Positions 1 to 8,587 of a stretch of DNA of 64,000 nucleotides are shown in pieces. Origin of the DNA: JAMQPK01 sp963782595 (lineage in GTDB: Bacteria; Acidobacteriota; Vicinamibacteria; Vicinamibacterales; JAMQPK01). Both the position numbers and the translations under genes were made by a program. The stretch covers positions 806,001 to 870,000 of the forward strand of contig CAWAKJ010000005.1 of assembly GCA_963782595.1 (NCBI GenBank), written 5' to 3'. Every line of letters starts with the position of its first letter. The first letter of the stretch is position 1. The notes beneath the pieces are model-generated. The model was given only the letters and a program-made list of their open reading frames with translations. It was not told the origin of the DNA and did not search any database.

Positions 1-1281
1 GAACTGGAGCGCTACTACGATATCGTCGAGCGCGAGCTCGGCGTGTCGGGCAAGGCCGGCAACATCAACGGCCGCATCGATCGCCGCGGGAATATCTTTG
101 AAGCACCGCGGCGACGCGAGTATCCGATGCCGCCACTGCGATGGACCGACTGGCACGAGAAGATGGCATCAGCAGCTCGCGGCCTCGGGTGGAATCCGTT
201 TCCAGGGCCCGCAGCTGTCAATACCGTCACTTATGAAGGCCGTCCCGGGTGCGCGTATCACGGCTTCTGCGCACGCGGTGGGTGTCACGTCAACGCGAAA
301 GGATCGACGGCGGTCACCACGATTCCCAAGGCGCAGAAGACCGGCACGCTGGATGTCGTCACCGAGGCGCACGTCACCGAAGTAAATGTGGATGGGAATG
401 GGCGTGTCACCGGCGTCACCTACGTGAAGGCCAAGGAGGAATATTTCCAGCCCGCGGAGGTCGTGCTGCTGGCGATGTACACCTACGAGAACGTGCGGAC
501 GCTGCTGCTCTCGAAATCGAAGGCCTTTCCGAACGGGCTGGCCAATAACCACGGCCAGGTCGGCAAGCACTACATGACGCACGCGACCGGTGGCAGCGTC
601 CAGGCGTTGTTCCCGATGAACTTGAACAACTGGTACGGGCTTCCGGCGCAGGGCGTCGCCATCGACGACTTCGCGGACGACAACTTCGATCACGCGAAAC
701 TCGATTTCATCGGCGGCGGAAACCTGTTCGTGTATTCAGATCGCCGGCCCATTGGCGCCGCCAGCATGAACACCTTCGGCAAGGTGCCGGCCTGGGGATC
801 GAAGTGGAAGGCGTTCGTCAAGCAGAACGCCGATCGCTGGCACGGCGCGTACATCCAGAAGACCACACTTCCGTATGAGGACAACTATCTCGACCTCGAT
901 CCCACCGTGAAGGATCCGCTCGGGTTGCCGGTGTGTCGCATCACTGCGGATTTCAAGGAGAACGAACGCAAGGCCACGATGTTCGTGGGCGACCGGATGG
1001 AAGAGTGGTATCGGGCGGCCGGTGCCACCGACGTGGTTCGAAATCCGCTCGGCACGATGGGACCGTCGACGCACGCATATGGCGGCACCCGCATGGGCGA
1101 CAACCCCGGGACGAACGTCGTGAATCGCTGGGGCCTGGCGCACGAGACGCCGAACCTCGGTATTCTCGGCGCATCGGTGATGGGCACCAGCGGCGCGCAC
1201 AATCCCACCCTCACAGCGCAGGCGCTTGCGTGGAGGACGGCGGAATACTTGATCAAGAACTGGAAAACAGTCGCGATGTGA
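1..1281 (+). CDS. GMC-family oxidoreductase, C-terminal part (5' end outside window)
   Basis: The open frame runs in from base 1 without a start, so about 426 C-terminal residues are seen and the FAD-binding N-terminus is missing. The protein resembles GMC oxidoreductases of the gluconate/sorbitol dehydrogenase type, FAD enzymes that oxidise alcohols or sugars, often in the periplasm with a cytochrome c partner. Supporting motifs are the cysteine/histidine stretch GCAYHGFCARGGCH and the C-terminal block GAHNPTLTAQALAWRTAEYL, which carries the conserved His/Asn-Pro of the family. The substrate cannot be told. A short cytochrome c gene lies 2.8 kb downstream, but other genes separate them, so a functional link is only a guess. 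A repeat hairpin begins directly after the stop codon. Confidence 0.85.
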   Translation, partial: ELERYYDIVERELGVSGKAGNINGRIDRRGNIFEAPRRREYPMPPLRWTDWHEKMASAARGLGWNPFPGPAAVNTVTYEGRPGCAYHGFCARGGCHVNAKGSTAVTTIPKAQKTGTLDVVTEAHVTEVNVDGNGRVTGVTYVKAKEEYFQPAEVVLLAMYTYENVRTLLLSKSKAFPNGLANNHGQVGKHYMTHATGGSVQALFPMNLNNWYGLPAQGVAIDDFADDNFDHAKLDFIGGGNLFVYSDRRPIGAASMNTFGKVPAWGSKWKAFVKQNADRWHGAYIQKTTLPYEDNYLDLDPTVKDPLGLPVCRITADFKENERKATMFVGDRMEEWYRAAGATDVVRNPLGTMGPSTHAYGGTRMGDNPGTNVVNRWGLAHETPNLGILGASVMGTSGAHNPTLTAQALAWRTAEYLIKNWKTVAM

Positions 1282-1287
1282 CAGTCG

Positions 1288-1394
1288 AAAGGCGCAAGTC
1301 GGAAGTCGTAAGGCGCAAGTCGTAAGGCGCAAGTCATAGGCCGGCTTGCGCCTCGCCTTGCGACTAACGACTTCCGACTTGCGCCTCGCGACTA
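1288..1394. repeat. Self-complementary word repeat (AGGCGCAAGTCG)
   Basis: About three degenerate copies of AGGCGCAAGTCGTA are followed by their reverse complements (CGACTTGCGCCT and variants), so the stretch can fold into a long imperfect hairpin. It fills the gap between the GMC gene and the convergent small gene and may act as a bidirectional terminator. It has the same architecture as many other gaps in this window, with a different word. Confidence 0.75.
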
Positions 1395-1586
1395 ATCTTG
1401 CGGCGGAATCTCCATACCAAACACGTCCGGTTCGGGGCCCGAGTCGACTCTGCCGGGCAGATCTACCTTCGATTTGAAATCGTCGAACCCCGCCTTCCGT
1501 TTGTGTTCGTCCGGGCGTTCGACGTTCGGCTTCTCACGCGACCGTTCGTTCGGCTTCCTGGTCGGCGTGGGTTCATCTCTTTTCAT
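1392..1586 (-). CDS. Small charged hypothetical protein (64 aa)
   Basis: The protein is 64 residues, very hydrophilic and rich in Lys, Arg, Glu and Pro, with no membrane segment or recognisable domain. The ATG at 1586 is chosen because AAGGAGA sits a few bases upstream; an upstream in-frame start would add a serine/arginine-rich stretch with no ribosome site. The start region is close to the divergent secreted-protein gene at 1670. It is probably disordered. No function is proposed. Confidence 0.5.
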   Translation of the reverse strand: MKRDEPTPTRKPNERSREKPNVERPDEHKRKAGFDDFKSKVDLPGRVDSGPEPDVFGMEIPPQD

Positions 1587-1657
1587 TGAAGGTCTCCTTC
1601 GTTCTGAGGCTGCAAGAGGAGTACCGGACGATGGGGCGATGGCCATCCCAGATGGTC

Positions 1658-1663
1658 TATAGT
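1658..1663 (+). promoter_or_regulatory. -10 box TATAGT directly before the 1670 gene
   Basis: TATAGT lies six bases before the ATG at 1670, so transcription would start at or next to the start codon. No good -35 element is visible. This is one of several such placements in the window. Confidence 0.4.
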
Positions 1664-1669
1664 CGAGAC

Positions 1670-2920
1670 ATGCGTGCCTTCGTTCTAGTTGTAATTGCGG
1701 TTGCGTTTACCCGCGCAGCGTCGGCGCAGACGCCCGTGCCGTATGCGGTTGTGTTCGATTCATACATGACGCCGGCGGCGGGCGCGCAAAACCTCGCCAC
1801 ACTGCAAGGCCTTCTTGCAGCGACCGAAGATCGCTGGCTGCCGGCCAAATTCGGCACAGAGCGCAGTCGTCCCGTTCTCGCGCTCGGCATCCTCTATAGA
1901 GCCGGCAAATTTCTCGCGCTCGACGTCCCGCAGGATCACATGCTGCTCGTCGTCGCGCACGAAATGTTCGGTCACGGCGCGCGGTTTCGAGAGCTTGGGA
2001 AGGGCCGCATTCGATACGGGTTCGACGCGCCCATTCCGTACGGGTCGGGTGACGCGTCCACCAGCTTCAATGGCCGCTTTCCGACTTCTCCGCTGGCACA
2101 TCTGAACGTTTCGGCCGCGGGCATCGAGTCGCAGCATGCGCTCGCCGACGCCATCACCGAGCACGCCGTGGCGCGCGGCCGCATTCACTATCGCGAGGCG
2201 TGGCTGTACTTCGAATCGCGCCTGACGGGCATGACCTACATCCTCAGCGCGTCCCCGACGTCGTCCGAGGGACACGATCCGTCGGACTTCCTCAAACGCT
2301 TCGAGACCGCCTGCACGGCGCCGTGTTCGCCGCTCACGCGACGCCACGTACAGCGCCGGGCCCTGCTCGCGCTCGGCGATCCGCTGCTGTACTACGCGCT
2401 CTACGGTGTCGCGGGTTCTTATATCGGCGATGGTGCGTTGACGGGCCCGATGCCGCTGATTCCGATTGGCCAAAGGCTGCGTGTCATGCCGTCCGTTGGT
2501 TATGCGCTCGCGCCGTACGGGGAAGAGTGGAGCGTGCGTACGGCATTTCAGGCAGAGCAGAGGGCGGTGAATCGACAACTCCGCCTGACCAACACCACGT
2601 TGCGCGTGGGAAACACCGGACGAACGACGACGTGGGGCGTGAGCGCGCGGCTCGCTGATATCGTGCGCGTCAGGGGAATTCGTGTCGGCGCGGGCGTCGA
2701 CGTGTGGCGTCAGCCCGATTTGCTGGCGGATCAGACGTCCGATCCTCTGGGTACCGGGGCGGGCGCGGTGGCCACCGTCGTGTTGCCCCTGCCGTCATTT
2801 CTGCGCTCGCCATGGTCGGATGGGTTACTTGTCGCCGCCGGCTACAAGACGCAAGGATTCGTGCCGGGTGAGCAGCTGTCGGGCGGCGCTGTCTTCCGCG
2901 CGGGGTTTACGCTGCGATGA
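1670..2920 (+). CDS. Secreted protein with HExxGH motif
   Basis: The 416-residue product starts with a clear signal peptide (MRAFVLVVIAVAFTRAASAQ), which is why ATG 1670 is preferred over an in-frame start 84 bases upstream. About 90 residues in, the sequence VVAHEMFGHGARFRE contains HEMFGH, similar to the HExxH zinc site of metallopeptidases but with an extra residue between the motif glutamate and second histidine. The C-terminal third has alternating polar/hydrophobic strands and ends in GFTLR, like an outer-membrane barrel. It may therefore be an envelope protein with a metal site in front of a barrel. The family is not recognised. A TATAGT box just before the ATG suggests a leaderless transcript. 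Confidence 0.65.
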   Translation: MRAFVLVVIAVAFTRAASAQTPVPYAVVFDSYMTPAAGAQNLATLQGLLAATEDRWLPAKFGTERSRPVLALGILYRAGKFLALDVPQDHMLLVVAHEMFGHGARFRELGKGRIRYGFDAPIPYGSGDASTSFNGRFPTSPLAHLNVSAAGIESQHALADAITEHAVARGRIHYREAWLYFESRLTGMTYILSASPTSSEGHDPSDFLKRFETACTAPCSPLTRRHVQRRALLALGDPLLYYALYGVAGSYIGDGALTGPMPLIPIGQRLRVMPSVGYALAPYGEEWSVRTAFQAEQRAVNRQLRLTNTTLRVGNTGRTTTWGVSARLADIVRVRGIRVGAGVDVWRQPDLLADQTSDPLGTGAGAVATVVLPLPSFLRSPWSDGLLVAAGYKTQGFVPGEQLSGGAVFRAGFTLR

Positions 2921-2939
2921 TTCGAAGCGGTTTCAAGAC

Positions 2940-3147
2940 CCAATACCAACAGGAGATCAGGAGATCAGGAGGAATTCGGCAAAAGCGAACACGACGACGC
3001 GACGAGCGCGACGACGCGAAAACGTCACCCCCCGATACTCGAATACCGCGACAACCACAGAGCTCTGCATCGACGTCGCGCCCTTGGCGTGGGCCGCATC
3101 CGCGGCCCACGCGCCAACGGCGCGAAGTCGATGCAGCAACTCTGTGT
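2940..3147. repeat. MITE/REP-like palindromic element, copy 1
   Basis: The element opens with tandem AGGAGATCAGGAGATCAGG and contains a large hairpin at about 3056-3147. The outer arms are CACAGAG..TGCATCGAC and GTCGATGCA..CTCTGTG; the inner core is GTGGGCCGC-ATCC-GCGGCCCAC. The same opening tandem and the same hairpin core recur at 36864-37085. The rest of the 345-base gap up to 3265 holds a CTCTGCGGCTCTGCG-type repeat at about 3190-3215, which also has a counterpart near 36785. No coding sequence is supported in the gap. Confidence 0.7.
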
Positions 3148-3265
3148 CCTCCGTGTTGAGGACGAGCGAAGCGGGACTCGTGCTTTCCTCTGCGGCTCTG
3201 CGCCTCTGCGTCGAAACCAGCCAATTCCATTGTCAGAGACTGCAGATCATAGAATTGTCCGCGAG

Positions 3266-4072
3266 ATGAGCGAACCCGTCCTCGAATTGATCAATGCCAC
3301 CGTCAAGAAAGGTGATGCCACTGTCCTCCATGGCCTGACACTGAAAATCGGCGCAGGCGAGCACACGGCTATCCTGGGCCCGAATGGCGCCGGCAAGTCG
3401 ATCCTGGTCCGGCTGCTGACTCACGAAGAGCGTGCGTTGCCTCTCCAGGACGACGCGCCATCCGTGCGTGTGTTCGGCGACGACAATTGGAACGTATTCG
3501 AGCTGCGCCCTCAACTCGGCATCGTGTCAGCCGATCTCCATCAGCGTTTCGTCGCCGGCAACAGCGAAGGGCGCATCACCGGCCTTGCGGCGGTGCTGTC
3601 GGGGTTCGTCGCCTCGCAGGGTATCCTGCGCTACAGCGCGGTGTCCGACGAGATGCGACGCAGGGCCGTCGAGGCGCTCGAGCGGATGGCGGCAGGGCAC
3701 CTGTCGCGCCGCCTGATGAACGAGATGTCGAGCGGCGAAGCCCGGCGCGTGCTGCTGGCGCGGGCCCTCGTGACCAATCCCCGTGCGCTCGTCCTCGACG
3801 AGCCGACGACGGGACTCGATGTCGTCGGCCGCCACCGCTTTATGGAGCGCGTCAGGCGCATCGCGCAAGATGGCACGACATTGATCCTCATCACGCACCA
3901 CGTCGAAGAGATCATTCCCGAGATAGGCCGTGTCATCCTGCTGCGGAACGGCCGGATCGCCGGCGATGGCGCGAAACAGGACATGCTGACCGAGATGCGG
4001 TTGAGCGAGGCCTTCGACGGCCGGATGAACGTGGAGTCGAGTGATGGGTATTTTTTCGCGCGGGGTGAGTAG
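3266..4072 (+). CDS. ABC transporter ATP-binding protein
   Basis: This is a 268-residue single ABC ATPase. Walker A is GPNGAGKS, the signature is MSSGEARR, Walker B is ALVLDEPTTGLD, and the switch histidine lies in LITHHVEE. ATG 3266 starts the protein just before the first strand (VLELINATVKKGD); the longer in-frame extension runs through repeat DNA and is rejected. There is no permease gene beside it. The sequence resembles the stand-alone ModF/PhrA-like ATPases rather than a typical importer subunit. TAGAAT at 3250-3255 could be a -10 box with a very short leader. The substrate is unknown. Confidence 0.85.
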   Translation: MSEPVLELINATVKKGDATVLHGLTLKIGAGEHTAILGPNGAGKSILVRLLTHEERALPLQDDAPSVRVFGDDNWNVFELRPQLGIVSADLHQRFVAGNSEGRITGLAAVLSGFVASQGILRYSAVSDEMRRRAVEALERMAAGHLSRRLMNEMSSGEARRVLLARALVTNPRALVLDEPTTGLDVVGRHRFMERVRRIAQDGTTLILITHHVEEIIPEIGRVILLRNGRIAGDGAKQDMLTEMRLSEAFDGRMNVESSDGYFFARGE

Positions 4073-4094
4073 TACAATATTGCCGGGAGGACTC

Positions 4095-4478
4095 ATGTTG
4101 AAGCCGTCATTTCTGCCGCTGGCCGCCGCAGCGTTATTTGCCTGTGCGACTCCGGCTGCTGCTCAGGCGTTTCCGGATGGCCCGGGCAAGGAAATCCTTG
4201 AAAAGAAGTGCAGCACCTGTCACGCGCCTGAACAGGTCACCACGTTCGGCCGGAGCGCTGAAGAATGGCACGAGGTTGTCGTCAATATGATCGACCTCGG
4301 CGCTGAACTGAACGAGGAAGAAGCGAAAGTGCTCGTCGAATACCTCGCCAAGAACTGGCCGCTCAAGGGATCAACGCCGCCAGCGGACAAGCCGGCCGAG
4401 CCCGTCGCACCGAAGAGTGCACCAGTTGGTGTGCGGCCGGTGTCTTCACATGCGCCGCCGGTCACGATCAAGAAATAG
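4095..4478 (+). CDS. Small periplasmic cytochrome c-like protein
   Basis: The protein is 127 residues with a signal peptide ending ATPAAAQ. It contains a single haem c site CSTCH about 35 residues in, followed by a helix with KVLVEYLAKNWP, typical of short class I cytochromes and c-type sensor or dehydrogenase partner domains. The C-terminus is a Pro/Ala/Lys-rich tail. GGGAGG precedes ATG 4095; the in-frame ATG at 4041 lies inside the upstream ABC gene and lacks a ribosome site. The usual distal methionine ligand is not obvious. It probably shuttles electrons in the periplasm, and its partner is unknown. Confidence 0.75.
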   Translation: MLKPSFLPLAAAALFACATPAAAQAFPDGPGKEILEKKCSTCHAPEQVTTFGRSAEEWHEVVVNMIDLGAELNEEEAKVLVEYLAKNWPLKGSTPPADKPAEPVAPKSAPVGVRPVSSHAPPVTIKK

Positions 4479-4721
4479 AATCAAGTCGGCCCGGTCCTCA
4501 TGTCATCCCGGGGACCGGGTTGTCTGCCGGCCTACGGGCTACTCGCTAATGGCTTGCCAAAATCCGTGATATACTATTCGAGTTAGTGAATTTAGCCGCC
4601 AATTATTGCCCCGCTAGTTTGAGCCGACCGAGCATATCAACTCGATTCCCTCACACTTCGCTGCAAGCAGAGTGGATGGTCCATTCAGGCTAGGTTCCAG
4701 TTCAGAGGAAACGAGTTACAC

Positions 4722-5066
4722 ATGAGTCGAAAGCTGTTCGTCGGAAATCTGCCGTTCACCACTGGGGAAAATGAGCTCCAGGATATGTTCGGCCAGGCGG
4801 GAACGATCGAGTCGGTGCGCGTCATGCGCGACATGGCGACCGGCCGCGCGCGAGGGTTCGCCTTCGTCGAGATGCAGTCGGACGAAGAGGCGCAGGCGGC
4901 AATTGATAAGTTCAACGGCGCCGATCTCGGCGGCCGTGCGCTTGTCGTCAACGAAGCTCGCCCGAAAACCAGCGGTGGTGGCGGCGGCTACGGTGGTGGC
5001 GGCGGCGATCGCGGAGGAGACCGCGGCGGCCGTGGTGGCCAGCGTCGGTCCGAGCCGCGCTGGTAG
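4722..5066 (+). CDS. RRM-domain glycine-rich RNA-binding protein
   Basis: The 114-residue protein has one RRM at residues 1-80, with RNP2 LFVGNL and RNP1 RGFAFVEM, followed by a Gly/Arg-rich tail (GGGGGYGGGGGDRGGDRGG). This is the standard build of bacterial RNA-binding proteins of the cyanobacterial Rbp type, which bind single-stranded RNA and are often cold-induced. The gene is preceded by a 243-base gap that is AT-richer than its surroundings and has a TATACT box at 4570-4575, leaving room for a leader of about 140 bases. Cold regulation through that leader is a guess. Confidence 0.9.
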   Translation: MSRKLFVGNLPFTTGENELQDMFGQAGTIESVRVMRDMATGRARGFAFVEMQSDEEAQAAIDKFNGADLGGRALVVNEARPKTSGGGGGYGGGGGDRGGDRGGRGGQRRSEPRW

Positions 5067-5068
5067 TC

Positions 5069-5160
5069 GAGAGTTCGTAAGTTCGTAAAGTTCGTAGGGT
5101 TCGTAGGTTCGAAGGTTCGCGGCCTCCAAGTGATGTCGCAAATCCGACGAATCGACGAAC
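5069..5160. repeat. GTTCGTAA word repeat
   Basis: Six degenerate copies of GTTCGTAAG follow the RRM gene, then weak reverse complements (GACGAATCGACGAAC). It uses the same word as 23602-23724 and 51710-51740. Confidence 0.65.
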
Positions 5161-5209
5161 CCGCGGACCCCACTTTGCTCTTGGCCGTTGATTTTGTTAG
5201 AGTTAGCGC

Positions 5210-5401
5210 ATGCCCGCTCCCGTCAAAAAAAGCCCATCAGAGCTGCAGAACCAGGAAAATGAGGTGTACAAGGCACTTCGGGCCTGGTACATGATCCCTG
5301 GCATTCAACGGGAACTCCGCCACAAAGAGAACGAAGCCGTCCAGACGGTCCTGGAAGTCTTCGAAAGCCGTAAGCGAAATCGGAAGGCGAACGATACCTA
5401 G
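5210..5401 (+). CDS. Small hypothetical protein (63 aa)
   Basis: The product is 63 residues, soluble and highly charged, with predicted helices (ENEVYKALRAWYMIPGIQREL, then ENEAVQTVLEVFESRKRNRK). No domain is recognised. The start ATG at 5210 follows a TTGTTAGAG stretch with no strong Shine-Dalgarno. The gene converges on the next minus-strand gene and the two coding ends overlap by four bases, which suggests both are real and tightly packed. Confidence 0.5.
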   Translation: MPAPVKKSPSELQNQENEVYKALRAWYMIPGIQRELRHKENEAVQTVLEVFESRKRNRKANDT

Positions 5402-5622
5402 CTGGTTTTGACCTCGTCCTCGTCCACGATCTGGTCTTCCCGGGGCGGTTGGGGGCCTGGGACGATACCGGCGATGTCGGGATCTATGTCACCAGGCTGA
5501 CGCGGCGAACTGCCGCGGTTGACCTTGGCTTCCTGCCGGCGCTCGAACTTCATCTTCTGCTTTTCCTGTCGAGCGCGTTCCTTATGCCGTTTCTGCTGGG
5601 ATGGTCGTGATCTATTGGCCAT
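5398..5622 (-). CDS. Small basic/acidic hypothetical protein (74 aa)
   Basis: The product is 74 residues. The N-terminal half is strongly basic (RSRPSQQKRHKERARQEKQK) and the C-terminal half is acidic and Pro-rich, ending DEDEVKTS. It has no membrane segment. The N-terminus resembles short basic proteins often annotated as conserved hypotheticals in Acidobacteriota; RNA or DNA binding is possible but unproven. Its stop overlaps the convergent 63-residue gene by four bases. Confidence 0.55.
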   Translation of the reverse strand: MANRSRPSQQKRHKERARQEKQKMKFERRQEAKVNRGSSPRQPGDIDPDIAGIVPGPQPPREDQIVDEDEVKTS

Positions 5623-5668
5623 GAATTCACCTAAAGTCTCATATTTTAGCTCGAATTCCTAGCGGGTC

Positions 5669-5714
5669 TTGACTGCCCTTGTGAGGTCATGCTACCTTGT
5701 CATAAAAAGGTAGC
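5669..5714 (+). promoter_or_regulatory. padR promoter with overlapping operator palindrome
   Basis: A -35 element TTGACT (5669-5674) is followed after 18 bases by a weak -10 TACCTT (5693-5698). A perfect 8-base inverted repeat, GCTACCTT (5691-5698) and AAGGTAGC (5707-5714), covers the -10, the probable start point and the ribosome site AAAAGG. It ends two bases before the PadR start codon. This is the layout expected of an autorepressor operator. Confidence 0.6.
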
Positions 5715-5716
5715 TG

Positions 5717-6082
5717 ATGGCAACGCCCCATATCCAGGATAAATTCGCGTCCATCCGCAAGGGACTGCTTGAATTTCTGATTTTGAAGATTGTCGCCAGC
5801 GACAAGATGTACGTGGCGGAAATGCTGCAGCGGCTCAGCACGACCGAGTTCGCCACTCAGGAAGGCACGCTGTATCCGCTCTTGAGCAAGATGCGGCGCG
5901 AAGGCACGGTTGACTACGACTGGCAGGAGTCGGAGGTTGGACCTCCGCGCAAATATTACAAGCTGACCTCGAAGGGGAAGTCGCAGCTCGAAGAGCTCGG
6001 TGACTACTGGATCTACATCAACCAGACGCTCGATAGTCTGGGGCGAGGCGAATCATGCGAAAAGTCATCACGATCGATTTGA
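5717..6082 (+). CDS. PadR-family transcriptional regulator
   Basis: The 121-residue protein is a PadR winged helix: RKGLLEFLILKIVASDKMYVAEMLQRL, then the recognition region EGTLYPLLSKMRREG, then the wing GPPRKYYKLTSKGKSQLEEL. PadR proteins are dimeric repressors. The palindrome over its own promoter argues for autoregulation. Its last 28 bases overlap the start of the PspC gene in another frame, so the two are surely cotranscribed. The PadR/PspC pairing is common in Acidobacteriota and other phyla and suggests an envelope-stress role. Confidence 0.9.
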   Translation: MATPHIQDKFASIRKGLLEFLILKIVASDKMYVAEMLQRLSTTEFATQEGTLYPLLSKMRREGTVDYDWQESEVGPPRKYYKLTSKGKSQLEELGDYWIYINQTLDSLGRGESCEKSSRSI

Positions 6083-6696
6083 ATGGCCAGCACTATCAGC
6101 TCGACGAGGAAGGATACGACGGATTGCGCGCATATCTCGATCACGCGGAGGCTCGGCTCGGTGCCGATCCCGACAGGGCCGAGATTATCCGCGACCTCGA
6201 GCAGTCGATCGGCGAGAAGTTCCTGAGATATCTCGGTCCCGAGAAGAGCGTCGTCGCGGCTGGCGAAGTCGGCCAGATTCTCCAGGAGATCGGCCCCGTT
6301 GATGCAGCCGATGCCGGCGCTGCTCCCGCGGGTGGCACAACGGCATCGAGCAACACGGGCGCGTCTGCCCCGGTCAAGCGCCTTTACCTGATTCAGCAAG
6401 GGGCCATGATCAGTGGCCTCTGCAATGGCATCGCGGCGTACCTCCATGTCGACACGACGTTTGTCAGAATCGCGTTCATCGCTCTTGCTGTCATGGAGAT
6501 GGCGTACTTCGACCGGCCGCCGGTATTGATTGGTGGCCTCTATGTGGCGCTGACGTTCGTGGTGCCATATTCGAAACCGTTCGCTGAGCGCACGGCCGGG
6601 GCTGGGACGCACGAGCCCATTGCTGTGAAAGTGCAGCGGCGCGTGGAACGCGTCAAGGCCGCATTCACCGGTCTCCAGCAGAACACCCAGGGTTGA
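6055..6696 (+). CDS. PspC-domain membrane protein
   Basis: The 213-residue protein has a soluble N-terminus of about 100 residues (an acidic helical segment DRAEIIRDLEQSIGEKF and an Ala/Gly linker). A PspC domain follows at about residues 105-185: KRLYLIQQGAMISGLCNGIAAYLHVD, then hydrophobic segments around FVRIAFIALAVMEMAYF and VLIGGLYVALTFVVP. PspC-type proteins sit in the inner membrane and take part in phage-shock or envelope-stress responses. ATG 6055 lies inside the end of padR, so translation is likely coupled. Confidence 0.85.
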   Translation: MRKVITIDLNGQHYQLDEEGYDGLRAYLDHAEARLGADPDRAEIIRDLEQSIGEKFLRYLGPEKSVVAAGEVGQILQEIGPVDAADAGAAPAGGTTASSNTGASAPVKRLYLIQQGAMISGLCNGIAAYLHVDTTFVRIAFIALAVMEMAYFDRPPVLIGGLYVALTFVVPYSKPFAERTAGAGTHEPIAVKVQRRVERVKAAFTGLQQNTQG

Positions 6697-6762
6697 CTTG
6701 TTTTGATTCAGTCCGGTCCTCGTCTTGCAGCCGTTGATCGCATCAACTAGTCTGAAGAGGAA

Positions 6763-8433
6763 GTGTCTGAGCAGAACGACGAGCTCGCGAGGCGGCTCGC
6801 TGCGATTGTCGCGTCCTCCGACGATGCCATTGTCAGCAAGGATCTGACCGGCACGGTCCTGTCGTGGAATGCCGGCGCTGAGCGCATGTTCGGGTTCACG
6901 GCCGACGAGATGATCGGCAGTTCGATCCGTCGAATCATTCCCGACGACCGCCAGTCAGAGGAAGACGCGGTGCTCGAAGCGATTCGAGCCGGCCGGCGTA
7001 TCGATCACTTCCAAACGGTGCGCAAAACCCGCGACGGCAGGCTGATTCCCATCTCGCTGACCGTCTCGCCCATGTTCGATGAAAGCGGGAAGGTGATTGG
7101 CGCGTCGAAGATTGCGCGCGACATCTCGGACCGGATTCGCGCCGAAGATCACGCCTCCCGGACCTCCCAGCGTGACGTCTTTCTCGCGGAGGTCACCCTG
7201 ACGCTCACCCGATCTCTCGATTACGAACAGACCTTGCGAACGCTCGCGGCCGCGGCGACGCCCGCACTCGCGGATTACTGTGCGGTGGACGTCGTAGAGG
7301 AAGACGGAGAACTGCGGCGGCTGGCGGTGATTCATGTGAACCCCGCGAAGGTGGAGCTCGCCCAGAAAGTGAGGGCGAAATTCGAGACGTCCGAGGCATC
7401 CTCGACCGCCCACTCTGTGGCCCGGACTGGCGTGTCCAAGTTCATTCCTGATGTCACCGACGACATGTTGGTGGCTGCCGCGAAGGGCGACCAGGAACGC
7501 GTTGGACTGCTGCGTTCCCTCGGTCTCGTCTCGTATATGGCGGTACCGATGGTGGCTCACGAGCGATCGGTCGGGGTGCTCACACTGGCCAACGCCGAAT
7601 CGCGCCGGCGCTTCACCAAAGACGATTTGCGACTTGCCGAGGATGTGGCGTCTCGCGCGGCGCTGGCCATCGAGAACGCGCACTCGTACCGTCAACTGCA
7701 GACGGCCAACCAGCTGAAAGATGAGTTTCTGGCGACGCTGTCGCACGAGCTGCGAACACCGCTGAACGCGGTGCTCGGGTACGCGCGCATGCTGCAGACG
7801 GGCGCCGTGCCCCAGGAGAAGATCCCGCAGGCGCTAGAGGTGATCGATCGCAACGCCGCGGCGCTGGCGCAGATGGTCGAGGATGTGCTGGATGTTTCGC
7901 GCATCACGCTCGGCAAGGCACGGCTGAGGGTCCAGCCCACTGACATTCCGAGCGTCGTGGAGGATGCGGTCGCGACGGTCCGGCCGGCGGTGGATGCAAA
8001 GGGGCTGCACCTGAGGTGTGCGATCCCGCCGGATATGCCAGACGTGCCCGGCGATCCCCACCGGCTGCAGCAGGTCGTGTGGAATCTCCTCTCGAATGCC
8101 GTCAAGTTCACGCCGGCCGGCGGACGCATCGACGTGCGCGTCCTCGGCGTCGACTCGCAGGTCCACATCGTCGTGAGTGACACGGGCGTTGGCTTTTCGA
8201 AAACGTTCAAGCCGCACGTCTTCGAGCGGTTCCGGCAGGCCGAAAGCGGAACGTCGCGGCTGTACGGCGGTCTCGGGCTCGGCCTGTCGATCGCGCGGCA
8301 CATCGTCGAGATGCATGGTGGAACGATTGACGCGGAGAGTGATGGAGAAGGAAAGGGCGCGACCTTTACAGTGAAGTTGCCCGCCGCGAGAGTGCCGGTG
8401 AACGTGCCGGCGGCGAAGTCACGTCCCGCGTAG
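6763..8433 (+). CDS. PAS-GAF sensor histidine kinase
   Basis: The 556-residue protein begins with GTG after GAAGAGG. A PAS domain covers about residues 7-125 (LAAIVASSDDAIVSKDLTGTV through a PAC-like KVIGASKIARDISDR). A GAF domain covers about 145-305, then comes a HisKA helix with SHELRTP (phosphoacceptor His328) and a HATPase_c domain with NAVKFTP, DTGVGF and GLGLGLS. No transmembrane segment is seen, so it is probably cytosolic. There is no receiver domain and no response-regulator gene beside it, so it is an orphan kinase. The signal is unknown; PAS and GAF domains often bind haem, flavin or cyclic nucleotides. Confidence 0.92.
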   Translation: MSEQNDELARRLAAIVASSDDAIVSKDLTGTVLSWNAGAERMFGFTADEMIGSSIRRIIPDDRQSEEDAVLEAIRAGRRIDHFQTVRKTRDGRLIPISLTVSPMFDESGKVIGASKIARDISDRIRAEDHASRTSQRDVFLAEVTLTLTRSLDYEQTLRTLAAAATPALADYCAVDVVEEDGELRRLAVIHVNPAKVELAQKVRAKFETSEASSTAHSVARTGVSKFIPDVTDDMLVAAAKGDQERVGLLRSLGLVSYMAVPMVAHERSVGVLTLANAESRRRFTKDDLRLAEDVASRAALAIENAHSYRQLQTANQLKDEFLATLSHELRTPLNAVLGYARMLQTGAVPQEKIPQALEVIDRNAAALAQMVEDVLDVSRITLGKARLRVQPTDIPSVVEDAVATVRPAVDAKGLHLRCAIPPDMPDVPGDPHRLQQVVWNLLSNAVKFTPAGGRIDVRVLGVDSQVHIVVSDTGVGFSKTFKPHVFERFRQAESGTSRLYGGLGLGLSIARHIVEMHGGTIDAESDGEGKGATFTVKLPAARVPVNVPAAKSRPA

Positions 8434-8447
8434 CCTTGCGGCAGGGT

Positions 8448-8587
8448 TTTCGGTTCCTAGGTTCTTGGGTTCCGAGGTTCGCGGTGGCGCCTGGACTCGG
8501 GAGCGCATCCAAGAGAACGTCGGCGTACGGCGTTCAGCGCCCACCACGAACCCAGAACCCCAGAACTGAGAACCAAGAACCGAAAGG
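8448..8587. repeat. GGTTCTTGG / CCAAGAACC word repeat
   Basis: Copies of GGTTCTTGGGTTCCGAGGTTC are followed about 90 bases later by reverse-complement copies (CCCAGAACTGAGAACCAAG), a long imperfect hairpin behind the kinase gene. The rest of the 334-base gap (to 8767) holds GGGATTAGGGACTGG-type words at about 8675-8705 and no gene. Confidence 0.65.
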
